Positions 45,262 to 57,600 of a DNA stretch of 64,000 bases are shown one piece after another (the first letter of the stretch is position 1; the number at the start of each line of letters is the position of its first letter). The position numbers and the translations under genes are program-made. The notes under the pieces were generated by a model. The model was not told where the DNA came from. It worked only from the letters and a program-made list of their open reading frames with translations, and made no database searches. The stretch is taken from positions 11,265,726-11,329,725 of the forward strand of contig OZ029927.1 of NCBI GenBank assembly GCA_964023275.1, read 5' to 3'. Origin of the DNA: Norana najaformis (Eukaryota; Annelida; Clitellata; Crassiclitellata; Hormogastridae).

Positions 45262-46204
45262 ACACGTACATGAAAGAGTGTCACGCATCCTCCAGTTTCT
45301 CTAGTATTACGAAAATCTAACAACAGCACCTAAATTCAATGTACCTAAGTCGGCCTAACAGAACTTATGTAGCGCATCTCATACAAAACGCATGTGGCTG
45401 CACTCAGCAAATAGCTGTAAGGAACCCTAGAAGTACTTATGTACAGCACCCTTTTTCGGCCTTGGCCGTGCTACAGCGCTATATAAATCGTCATGTTATT
45501 ATTTATTATTACACCGGAAGGTTTACTCATCCTATTCAGGCGCTCAAACCTCGGTATTGGGTATAAGTCCGAACGGAAGTTCAGCCGGACTTCCACCCGA
45601 TTAACCAAACGTCCACAAGTGAAAATATTCCAGCTTTAAACAAGCCATTACTCACAGCCAAATTTCAAACAAAATTCACAATCACGACTTTAAACTGAAT
45701 CGGTTAATCAAAATTTTAAACCATAAATCCAAATGACTAGGAAGTCCCATGAACCTTACCCCACTCGTTGCGAGCGTGCCTTTGCTAATCGAGTGCTGCG
45801 AGAGCTCGTTCGATTGGCAGAGGCCCGAGGAACTGACTAGGAGGGCGAGTATTACGAATCTGCATGTGGTAATCGCGCTGTTTTGCCAGGGTAGACTCGG
45901 GGGAAATTATGTCGGCTGAAACAGAGTTGTTTCAACCAGTTGGTTGACGAAATCACTGAACGGGGCACATTTTATAAGCGAATAGATATATCTTCGTCCG
46001 GAGGCAGGGCTTGAAGAACTGTTGGCGTAGCGATCGAACGGAGTGTTTGGGTTTAAATTTTTAGTTTGTCGTTCGGTTTGCGCTGTAGTCAGCTTGACGG
46101 CACTGCACGGAGCAGGACTTGGTTGTCGTGGTGCCGCTGCTCTGTTGACCGTGATCTTCTTATCGAAATGATCTGCACTATGACGATTTCTGATCGCAAA
46201 TTAT

Positions 46205-48587
46205 ATGGCGCTGTTTAAAAGGTAAGTACTTAGCAGTAGAGGGAGAGGTTCGGAGGTTTAGCATTACAGTCCAAGGCGACCTAGTTTTGTTCCCGGTCTG
46301 TTTCTCGGTTCCAGTAGGCCTTTCCTGGGTTCCAGTAGGCCTGTTCCTAGGTGCCAGTGGTGAAACCATATAAAAAGAGCAGAGAGGTTAACATAACATG
46401 AGTTGTAAGTGGTTCAGAAGACTTCATCTGTGTTAGAAGTTAGAACCACGGAATTTTACAGTGCATACTGGTCAATAGAAAAGTCCACCCTAACTGCTCA
46501 GATTAGAAGCTGTTATAGTGTCCGCTGATCAAGAGAGCTTTGTCCTACAAACTGTTCTACAGCTCTTGCACTGAAGAATTTCTGCCTTAAAGTTCCTGTT
46601 GGCTTTGTAAATATTTTAGAACTGCAACAGGATCACCTTTTTGGTGCTAAAGAACCTATCCGATGGTACTACTTCTTGTATGAGGCTCCAGACACTTCGC
46701 ATTCCAAGTCATAGCCCAATTTGAATTTACCACCATTGGCTGTTCCTTGAGAGGGTAGTTTTGGCTGGGTGACTAGCTGAGATTGGGGCCACCAGACACG
46801 CAGTGGGAATAGCCTTTCTTAGTGTGCTTGTCTGGCGGGCATGGTTGAGTTGTCATAAGTATTGTGGGCTGTATACCATCCTGAGCTGTGTTGACTTGCC
46901 ACTCCCTTCATCAAAAACTGTCCAAAAGTTAAGGTATTTTCTAAATACCAGGTTTCAGATTGTTAGATTTGTTGGATTATGTTTAAGTGGTTTCAGAAAA
47001 TTTGCTTTTCATACTTATTAATGGCTGCTTAGAGAAATTGATCAATTATGGGAAATACTGGATTAATTTACTAGATCTTACATGACACCACTGTCTAATG
47101 CAACTAGGGCATCAGTCAACAGTGCTTAGAAGTTATGTGTTAGGGATTAAAATTTGCATACTCTGTATTTTAAGGTGAACTCTTGGCCAATTAGCCACCA
47201 TGCTGTGCTAATCTGTTCATGAGCATGTTGAATTAATGCAGATTATATGCAAATTTATATGTTTTCTCAGACCTGGTGTGACATGATTGGTTGTGGCAAC
47301 TGTTGACTTGCACATAAATTATGCAATCAAGCCAGAGTACTGAAATTTTAGCAGGAGGAAGAGGGGCAGTTAGAAGTAGTTGTTGACACAAAACTCTGCT
47401 TCTCATTTCCAGGTTAATATAATTTCTCACTGAATTTCAACAGACCTCGTTATCAGGTTTCAAAGTTCAGTAATTTTTGACCACTCTCTTAAATGTAATT
47501 TCACTAATTAAAAAGGCCCGTAGACATAAACCTTGCGCTAGTGAATTAAATTTTGGCTTACAGCGTTTGTTGTCATGCTTTGGTGTGTGATCTGTTAGTG
47601 CTTGTCTGTGAATATCCTTGCCTCATAGTGCCCACATGCCTCATAGTCTGCCTACAGACATGTTGCTTTTAAGAGTTTAGTATCTTAGGCCTGTAGCACT
47701 GCTTAGTAAGTAAAAGAATTTATAGCACTGTGGTGGAAAAATTCTGCTAGTGGGTAAAAGAATTTATAGTACTCTGGTGGAAAAATTCTGCTTAGTGGGT
47801 GAAAGAATTTATAGAACTCTGGTGGAAAATTTCTGCAGCACTGAACTGGTTATTTGAAAGTTGAAAGTTTAATGATGATGGCAAGTTGCAAACACCATTT
47901 CAGTATGTCATTTTCAGTTTTTGATGGGGTGTTAAATTCATTATGCACAATTATGTTTTGTCAGAATATTGCGGTGTCTTAGAGACGTTCACTAGGATGA
48001 ATTGAAATGTATAGAGATTTTGCATGCGGCCACAAAACTTGAATCTATGACACAATGTTTAAGGGAGCAGGTGATTTACCACTGAAATATATGCCACTGC
48101 GTGCTTATTGCATGTAATGAACCCTTTCTGAACTGAACCCTTCCTGCCCATGCATTTTGTTTTGACTGAGCTGAATGAGCTGGTTCCCACAACTTAGCTT
48201 AGTTGGGCATTGTAGAAATTTCGAGCTTGTGTTTACGATTATGACAGTGAATTTTAAGACAGTTTTTGTTTTAGTAGGCAGTTAGATCTCGTGCCGGAGA
48301 CTATTTTTGACATGGTTATCTGATTGTGCAGTCTTATTTCAGACTGAGTTTCTAATTATAATTGTTAAACCCATTGCCTGCTCAGTTACTTGGTGGTCTT
48401 TGGAGATTAGATTTAAAGATATCAGTTCTTTGTTTCATATTTAACCAGATGGCAGACTGATCTCACAACTGCTTTATGCCTCTGCTCTGTTTCAGTCCAT
48501 TATCATGTGTGGTTATGCAGACTCTTGTTCCTCCCTCACCTGATGGATATGTGGCATGTTAACAAATGTACTACATACATACATACA

Positions 48588-48621
<34 letters not shown>

Positions 48622-51600
48622 GTATTGAAATATATATTTTACCTACTCTTATATATTTATTAAATGTTTATTATTATTTATTAAATATTTATTGCTTACT
48701 TACTTACTTTTGGTATTTAAATATTTATTTAAATATTTAAATAGACAACATTTCTGAAATTGTGCTTTTCATGGATCCTATCTAATTTTTACATATTAGG
48801 CTGTCCTAGGTGATGCAAAATCCAGATCAAAAGCTCCTTTTCTTGTTGTTGAACTTGGCTGGCTTCCTCGAATTCGTGTTCTCCAGTTTCTTGTTTTCTA
48901 GATTCCTACTTTTTATTGCATGGATACAGATATTCTGCTTCCAGTTTCTGTCAGTCTTTTCTCTGTCTGTCTGTCTGCCTGCCTGCCTGCCTGTCTGTCT
49001 GTCTGTCTGTCTGTCTGTACCTGGCATTTGATAGCAATATATGTATATAATTTTTGTATATATTTTGTGTTCATTACTTAGACCTTGAACTTTGAGTCAA
49101 TAGCTGAGCTGAAATATGAGCTCTGTTTCTTCATTTTCATGTCAGTGGTTGGAACGTGAAGCACTGGGTCAGGATGTATGTATGTGTTTAGTCTACGTAT
49201 GGATCCAAACGCTTATATAACTTGTGCCTTTTAACAGCTGTGCAATTGCCCTGGGTTTTGTTATTCAGTGTGTGAGCTATACCTTAAGATTTAATGAACT
49301 GAGAAGCCATGTTTCACTTTCAGCTCTGGGACCATCCAAAAACCACAGAGGGTTTGGCAGCCGTAAAGTAGCTGGCACATATTACAGTAATTGTTCAGAC
49401 AGTCACAGTAATTGGTCCCACAGTGGATTAGAGCCCACATTGTACCACTGGTGGCAACTATTGGCCAGCTGTGGGCCCCAGAAAGGGGGCTGTTGGGGTA
49501 TAATTATGGTAATTATCTGTGAATTTCAAATATATTGATATTGTCAAATATTAGGATAGTTTGTAGTTGATTAGTCAACTGTATCAGTGCTCAGTGTTAG
49601 ATTTAGAGGTTCCAAGTAACTAGAGTAGACTTCATTCCTTTTAGACTAGCTACTGGTCAGATTTATCAAGTTAGCAGAGGAGAGGGAACTACTGTGATTT
49701 GTTTAGCTCTGGGATGCTGTAGCAGGTATACGGGAACATGGCTTCTGAGAGGTTCTTTTGGCTTATCAAACAAACCCCTGTGAGTGCCTTATTATCAGTT
49801 TTAACTGTAGCAGCAAAGAGTAGTAATTGGCATTGTAATTGTAATTGTAAACTGACATTTATAAAGCGCCACTTCAAGAATAGACTCATCAGAGGCGCTC
49901 CCGACCCGAACCAGTGAGACCACTGTCAAATAATACAGACTTCAGGCGCTTGCGAAACTGCGAAAGGGACAAACTGAGGAATTCAAGTTGGAGCTCTGAG
50001 TTGTCTCATGGAGCCCATATTTAGTTCTCCATGGTTGTCTGCAGAGGATTGGGTATAATCTATTATTTAGATAACAGAGAGATATGTGGCTTATCTGCTG
50101 TAACCAGTCATACTGATAGCCTGCTGCTGCTGCTGCTGAGCTGCTGCTGCTGCAGAATTCAATTTTAATAGTCTTTAATTGTTCCTGACCTTTACGACTG
50201 TTCCAGTCTGAATAGCAGTGGCTGTCTTAATTACGAGTGTAGGAAATCTGCTGTGGTTTATGGAAGGAATTTCATGCCTGGGGAAACTCTTTGTGTACTG
50301 ACTGCTATTAGTCAGTGTTATTTGAAATAGGCTTCCTTGGGAATTACTCATTTCACTTTGAATCCGAGATTCCTGTGAAATTCCAGGGTAAGGCTGTTGT
50401 GCATTCATGTGTAACTCTTAATCTGTCTGTACCTGGGCAAGGACCCCTAGAGAGTTTCTGACGATCTAGTCCTCCGTGGCCAGGGCGTACCCTGTGTTAA
50501 TGGAAATTCTTTGTGTAGACAAGTTCTACCTGTGCGAATAGTATGCATGGGAAATTCTCAGTGTCAGTGGTCAGCTGTGGAAATTCTATGTGGTTAGCCT
50601 TTTTCTATATTTCAGATTTTTAGGACCATTTATGTACAGTCTGTTAGTAATGACTAAGTGAAAGCGTGAATACTGAAGTCGTTTAGTGACTTGCTGTAGT
50701 CACTAGAAGACTTAATAAATACTTCATATATGTTAATAGGAAACTCGTCACGTGTGCCCCTTACCAACTCAGCTATAGTGATTACACATGGATTTTAAAT
50801 GGTGTGGTGTCCATTCAAATGGGCAGCAGTGGTGAAGGATCTTACCCAATAAATTCATTGAAAAATGAGCAGGGTTGAGTCCATACGGTTGCTATAGAAA
50901 AACATGTTCAGTTACATTTACTGACCATACATTGTCAGTGGGAAGATCACACAGCAAAAGAGAGAGCTGGCCACCTGTGTTCATGTGCTGAGGTAGGAAA
51001 AATGAAGTTGCTAATGCTTCTTACCCATGGCTGCCTCAGAGCTACATGTAGCTTAAGGAACTATTCTTCTTCAGCGAGAAGAAACCGTCCTTTTCTGATG
51101 GTTTAGAAAACAATAAAGTCTGAGTGAAAGAATGAGAAAATGAAGTCAGTCGCTACAAGACTTAACAAGTCACTTTATAGATTTTAATATCAAGTTCAAT
51201 CAGAATAAACTGCTTTCTGCTGGGATAAGCTGACTGAATCACAGAGTTTATCTTGAAGGAGACATTTACCAGCACTCTGCACCTTCGAGAGGTCCTTAAG
51301 GAGCACTAGATAGTACACTCCTGCCACATGGCGTGTGCCTGCAAGATGCCTCACTGAATGGTAGCTATAGGTTTGAAGTGTTAACAAATTCATCTTTTGT
51401 TGTTGCTTGTCTTATCTTGTCTTCAGCTGTCCTCAAGCTGAGGATTGGCTGCACCATGAACAATTTTTGCCTTCTGCTTCTGTCCTTTGTCTTCTGTGAT
51501 AACTGGATGAATGATGACGATTTTATGTCACCGTTCCATGTCATCTTGGGTCTTTCCATGTCATCTTGGGTCTTTCCATGTCATCTTGGGTCTTTCCATG

Positions 51601-54600
51601 TCATCTTGGGTCTTTCCATGTCATCTTGGGTCTTTCCATGTCATCTTGGGTCTTTCCATGTCATCTTGGGTCTTTCCATGTCATCTTGGGTCTTTCCAGA
51701 GCTTGGGATCCAGGAGTTTTGTCTTGGATGATCACTTTCTCTAAGCAGTCTCCACTTTTTCGGAGCACATGACCAAAGTATGAATGCTCCCCCTTTTTGA
51801 TTAATCCGAGCAGACTTCTCTGTGCTCCTGCCGTCTCTAGGTCCCACTCATTTGTCTTCTTAGCAGTCCACGGTACTCTAAGAATCTGTTGCAGACAATT
51901 CAGTTTTTTCAGCCTTGGTATGTTAAGGTCCAGCATAGTGACCATTTGGCATCTGTGCCACTCCTTGAAGTTATAATCTGCTACTATGTGACACTACCCT
52001 CACAACTCCATTCATACTGTTTCCTTTTCCTAAGTAATTGATTCCATTATGCAATAGAGGATTGTGGTAAATAATTGTGTGCTTTCTGTAATAATTGTTC
52101 CTGCATTTACAAATGACATACCTCTTGGTCTAGTGAGAGCAGTTGAATGCTGAGCAATTCTTCCAACATCTGAAAGGACCTGTTGATTAAAACTATAATT
52201 CAAAACAGCTTCCTTGCAGACAGTCAAAATAAGTATGTGAGCTGATACTTAGAAGGGGCAGGTGGCATTGGTCTAGTCATGCCAGCAGCTTTCAGCATAC
52301 CAGTGATGCATACTTCAGCTTAGCATAGTGTGAGTCATGGCTGGCTGGTGCGTGCTGGGTTTTGTTCGTGCTATTCTGAATCGTGCAAAGTTAGCACCAG
52401 GGAAAGAGTCCAGCCGTGGAATCCTTTTCCAAACCAAGTCTCAGTTAAGGTGTAGTCATTGGTAATTTATTGCACTCTGGAGCTGTCAGCATCATTCCAA
52501 ACAGACTTGATACTGTCTGTAGCTTATTGATCCTTGGGCATAAGTGTAAACGAAACAGAAACGGAACTCTTCCATTTGGTCTGCGTGACTTGGCAACTAT
52601 TAGCACAGTCCGTACACAGGGACCTAAAATGGTGTGGCGCCCATTCAAGCGGGCAGCAGTGGTGAGGGATCTCACCTGATCAATTCACTGAAAAATGAGC
52701 AGGGTTGATTCCATATGGTTGCTATAGAAAACCATGTACATTTGCCTTTAATTTATGCCTGTTGTTGAAGTCACTAGATTTGAATATTTAGGTTCTGTGG
52801 ACCAGGTGTATGCTATGCTTGCCGTGATTCCACTCAGGAAACTTTTTCCAAACTGACTCCTTCAAAAAATTAAACTATGGAAGGATTTGCATTGGTCAGA
52901 TTAGAATTTCTATGGAAGGGAATCAGTTTTGGCTTCAGAAGTTTAGAGGGGAAGAGGTGGGATGAGGAAAAGCAAGGCCTTGCTTCACCACCTTGCAGAT
53001 TTTACCATGCATCTTTCTGAGCAATTTTTTCCAGTTTTTATGACCTCTAGTTTCCAAAGAATTCTGGTGACCTTTATTTACTTTCCACAATTCTAGGACT
53101 TTCTTTTAGTTTTCTTGGATTTCTCTTTTAGTTTTCAGATTTTATGACCTGTTTTAATTAAATATGACATTCTGACTCTAATGACCTTCTTTACCAGTAG
53201 TTATGAAATTTTAGTTTCCCAGTTTTATCATGACCTTTTATTTATTTTACAAGTTGTTTTATTTTACAAAATGGCAACCTTTTCCCAAACCAATTGGGCT
53301 CAACTCAGTGAATTGCCCCAAAAGCAAATTCATATTGGTTGGGCAGGTTTCCTCGTCCTCAGATCTGCCTATAAAGACCTTCTCAACCAAAGTGGGCTAG
53401 TGCTGCATGCAGACAAAATACCTCTGAGAATTATAATAATAAACAAAAAAGGTTTGGTTATTCAACATGTTATTATTATCTGTGATTACAGACTTGGGTG
53501 GTAGTATAATCCTCTAGAAAATAGGTCAGTTCATGTGTAGAATATAGGTCAGTTCATGTGTAGAATATAGGTCAGTTCATGTAAGTTATCTGGATTTAGG
53601 TCAGTCACTTTCACTGGCTGGATACTTGATAAAAAAAACATGTTTGAATAACGATGAGACACAGCCCATGCAGCAGCCTACTGTTTTACTGAGCCAAACA
53701 TAAGCCTACATTTTCAACTGGCACACTATGCTAGGGGCATCATGTGATACGGAGCCTGGGTAGTAGGGCAGCATTGCTGCGAAGGTAGATATATGGGTCA
53801 GTGCTTGGATTGGAGCTATGGAGTTTCCCCCCTTCAATTACAGAGTGGTTTCTGGTGCTGGTGATGCTTTTATCCGCATCCGTTTGGCCGATATAATTAT
53901 TCGTTTTATGAACTGCAGTTTTTAAAACGACGTCTCGGCCTGATAACAAGGCTCCTAGGCGTAAACCAAATTTCTGAAGTTTTCAAAGTTGAGCAAGTTG
54001 TGAGGGGAGGGATGGAGAGACAGAGACAGAGAGAGATGGTTTGTTGCTTTTTTGGGCAATGTCCGGTTGGATGGGTGGATGGATAGATGGATGCATGGCA
54101 TGACTTGGGAGGAATGAATGAGCGGATGCATGGATGAATGAACTAATGGATGAGCGAAACATGGTATGCTGGCTGCGTTACACAGACTTGTATGTATTTT
54201 TGTAGCCTTTGTCTATGCCTTTGTCCGTCTGCATGTATTAGAATATGATTCCTAGATAAATATATCAGCTGCTGCTGCTGCTGCTCCTGTTTCTGCTGCT
54301 TTGTTCACCTGGCTTCCAGAGCCATCTGCACTGCATGTTCTTTGTTCTTGGCAAAGTGCTTCTGGACCAGCTGTTGGGTGAACTTTACCAAGGTCTCTCT
54401 GACTATGTGCTGGAGAATCAAAGCATCTCTAATCGAAAGTGTGTCATGACATTTAGAGGCCATCACTGTTATTAGTATTGCTATTATTGCAGCGTATCAA
54501 TTACTATAATTATTAATATCATAATTTATGGTAGGATCAGTTGCTGCATACGAGGATCTAATTAGAATGTGGAATTTCTCTTTCTCTCTCTGTCCTTCTG

Positions 54601-57600
54601 CCTCTGTCACTCTGTTTAGCTGTGAATGTTGCTGTCTCTCTGTCCCTCTGTGTGTCTCTCTCTCTGTGTGTCTCTCTCTCTCTGCCTATCACTGTGTCAG
54701 TATGTCATAAACTTGTTTCGTTTTCTGATGACTTCCTGTCACGATGAAATGTTACAGATGCAACATCTGATACCAAGCAGAGTAAGTGTAAAGGTTTTCT
54801 ATAGTGATCATGTGGTCTCGAAATGCTCATTTTCAATGACTGTATCGGGTGAGATCCTTCACCACTGCTGTCCATTTCAATGGGTGCAATGCCATTTAAG
54901 GTCTCCGTGCACAGACTGTAGTAGCCCGAGATTTAAATCTCTGAAATAAGCCACGATCGAGACGCAAACTTGGGATCCTCATGCATAGAGGCTTCCTTGC
55001 ATATGCATTTACCGATGTAGCTAACTAGGCTGATGTAGATGACTCATCCTGAGTAGATAACATGTTATGAAGTTAGGCCATAGTAAAGATGACGTGTAGT
55101 AATGGGAAAATGTTGTAAAGGTAATGTGTAATGGGAATCATATGTTTCCCAAAGATGATGTCATTTAAGCTGATTCAGTACAGTTGCTGAGATTAGTTTT
55201 GATGTTAAAAACCTTTAGTGTTATTGGGAGTTTTATGCTAACTGAATTGAAAAAGTCTCACGATGTCAAGTATAACCATGTGTGTGGAATCATGTTGAAA
55301 GGTTGGTTTATTAGTAAGCGACGGACATTTCATGTAGTGGAGTACAACAGATCTGAGTCTAGTCACATTATAAGCAACTTACAGACTTATTATGAGATTA
55401 AAGAAATGTGTGTTGAGTTTGAAACAAATGTTGGACTCGGTGGCAAAATCAGAGCGATGGAGGAGGAAATGGGATCAGGTAGCGAACAGAAACTGGGTTT
55501 GGTTTCGGTTCTTGTTGATACCCATCCAGGTGTTAATTAAGGCAGCACAGGGGCATTTTACTTCTGGCTTCATCTTGTTTTGAACTTCTTGTTTTCTGTT
55601 GGCTTCATCTTGTTTTGAACTTCAGACATTTTACTCATAGTTATTGTGTATTTGACCTGAATTAAAGCAGACTTTAAAAACATTGTGCTTCAGTATTAAA
55701 AATTGGGTGTTTTATTTTTAGCATATACATTCCTAGCCTTGGTCTGTTTAAGGCACACTTGAAACGCCACTTATTGTTCTTACAGATTTAAATTGTTCAT
55801 ATAATGTATCACTGTTTCACTTTGCACTGCACTGTTTGGGCTTATTTTGTGTAAAATTAAACTTGACTTTGAATCAGTTTTGGGCTTACATGCCGTATTG
55901 CATTAACCATCTGTATATCAATTATGTGAGAGCGTAATCCGTACTATAGCAGGACATTTGTCCCATCTGGATTGCCCTTTGACGCCAGTACTTGTAATAT
56001 TTTAGGTGAAACTGTTGTAACTGTTTAGATAGTTGGTTGTTGGTGATATAAATTCAGTCAACTTCAACTTCAATTCATTCTTTAATACGATGTAAAACAA
56101 TTTGTGTAATTAATTAAAATTTTATTTTCAGGTTAACTCGCAAATCAGCGGGTACTGAAGTGTGGTTCGGCAAGTCCCCAGAAGATCTGCCCAACAAGAA
56201 ACTAGCAGAATTTAAAGCGGACATCTTTGCTTCATATTCCGGTCCAGACGCTGGTCTTGGTCTTGTACATCAACTGGAATTAGCAAAGCAAAATGGCAAG
56301 TTGCACATGAGATCAAAATTAACAGCTTGTATTAAATCTGCAGAGAATTTGGTTTTATACACCAGATCTAGATTCAGGCAGTTCAAACTTGTGTAATTCA
56401 AAGAAAATGAACAATTATTTGATGAAATAATGTACTGTATAACTTTTTTTCATAACAAAAAATAACCAAAAATTGATCATTCTTTTTAGAAAATGAGGAC
56501 ACAAGTGCCAAAGCATCGAAGTCTACATTGATTGCAGGAGCAAGTCGATGGAATCTAAAAAATCGCAAAGCGTATGGAATATGCATGTCCCTCTATGATC
56601 AACACCCAGTGAATGGAAAAATATCAGGTGAGACCAGCAACGAGACAAAGCATGTTAAGGTGATCATTCAAACGACAATGTGGGTGAAAATTTATACGGT
56701 AGCCTTTCAAGGCTAATTTCAGTTGAACGTCAATCTGTAGACCCTGTTCAGCATACATTTTCAAATTGCCTTAAAATGCAATTACATGTATCTTGGTGAG
56801 TTAGATACCTGTGTAATTGTAATTGTAATTGTAATCTGACATTCATAAAGCGCCACTTCAAGAATAGACTCCTCAGAAGGGTCCCCTACCCGAACCAGTG
56901 AGACCACTGGCAAATAATACAGACTTCAGGCGCTTGCGAAACTGCGGAAGAGACAAACTGAGGAATACTAGCTCTTTTGAAAGCTACATAAAAGTACTAT
57001 GTTAAGTCTATTGATACATATGTAGCTGCATCCTTACATGCATACGTGAATGCACACAGGTAGATACAATTGGTCCAGCTGAAGTCCACGGTTGTCCTGC
57101 TGGATTTCAATCAAGCTGATCCTAGACTACAGCTTGTCAATCTGTTTCACGTACCCTTCACTCTTGATTGATGCCTGGTGCATTGTTACAGCAGGGCTAT
57201 AGAAACTATTAGATTACATCAGATATTTATTCTTGTCTGTCATGGTAGTTATGATGCTTTGATTAATTATTATAATGGGCAGCAGCTGCAGCAGATGCAG
57301 CAGCAGCAGCATTTTCAGAACACAAAAGTGTCTTTGATACACGATTCCAAACACAGCTTATCAGTTTTTTGTGGGAAAGGTTACACAGTATCTTCACCAC
57401 AGGTGCTTAGCATTTTTTCCAAGTGAATTGAAGTGTACCATTGGTATAGACGACTGTGTTTGCCAATGAATGCCACGTGGCTCTTGGGTAGAAAATCCAT
57501 GCTGCTGCGTGCAACCTAGACTTCCCGGCAGAGCTGCAGTTTGCTCAGGCTCCCTCGAGCGAGCAGCCCACAGAGTCAACAAAGATGAGTGACGCTCTCG

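Larger units (their letters stand above)
43875..46204. other. Intergenic region between CDA-like and PP2C-like genes
   Basis: Holds the CDA-like 3' end, a LINE 3' fragment (44736-44961), a hAT-type MITE (45093-45261), a LINE-tail-like end at 45450-45510 (cggccttggccgtgctacag, also at 31036-31130) and, from about 45700, GC-richer sequence that probably includes the promoter of the next gene. No other coding sequence supported. Confidence 0.6.
46222..56131. other. First intron of the PP2C-like gene (9.9 kb)
   Basis: No exon recognised. It holds a roughly 52-base repeat in three copies (47700-47838), a family E copy (48160-48245), microsatellites at 48570-48622 and 48957-49018, a LINE 3' end (49827-49990), CTG runs (50121-50153, 54271-54300), SINE-A copies, a LINE fragment with its minisatellite (51541-51945), and a 23-base repeat in three copies (53519-53600). 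The 118-residue frame at 55184-55540 overlaps repeat-like sequence and is not recognised. Confidence 0.6.

Noticed and set aside
51333-51847. Repetitive [12 protein letters not shown] proteins
   Set aside because: The 20-base unit is not a multiple of three, so every frame cycles through the same peptides; the array derives from a LINE fragment.
55184-55540. 118-residue plus-strand frame
   Set aside because: No family recognised and it overlaps repeat-like sequence; not supported as a gene.
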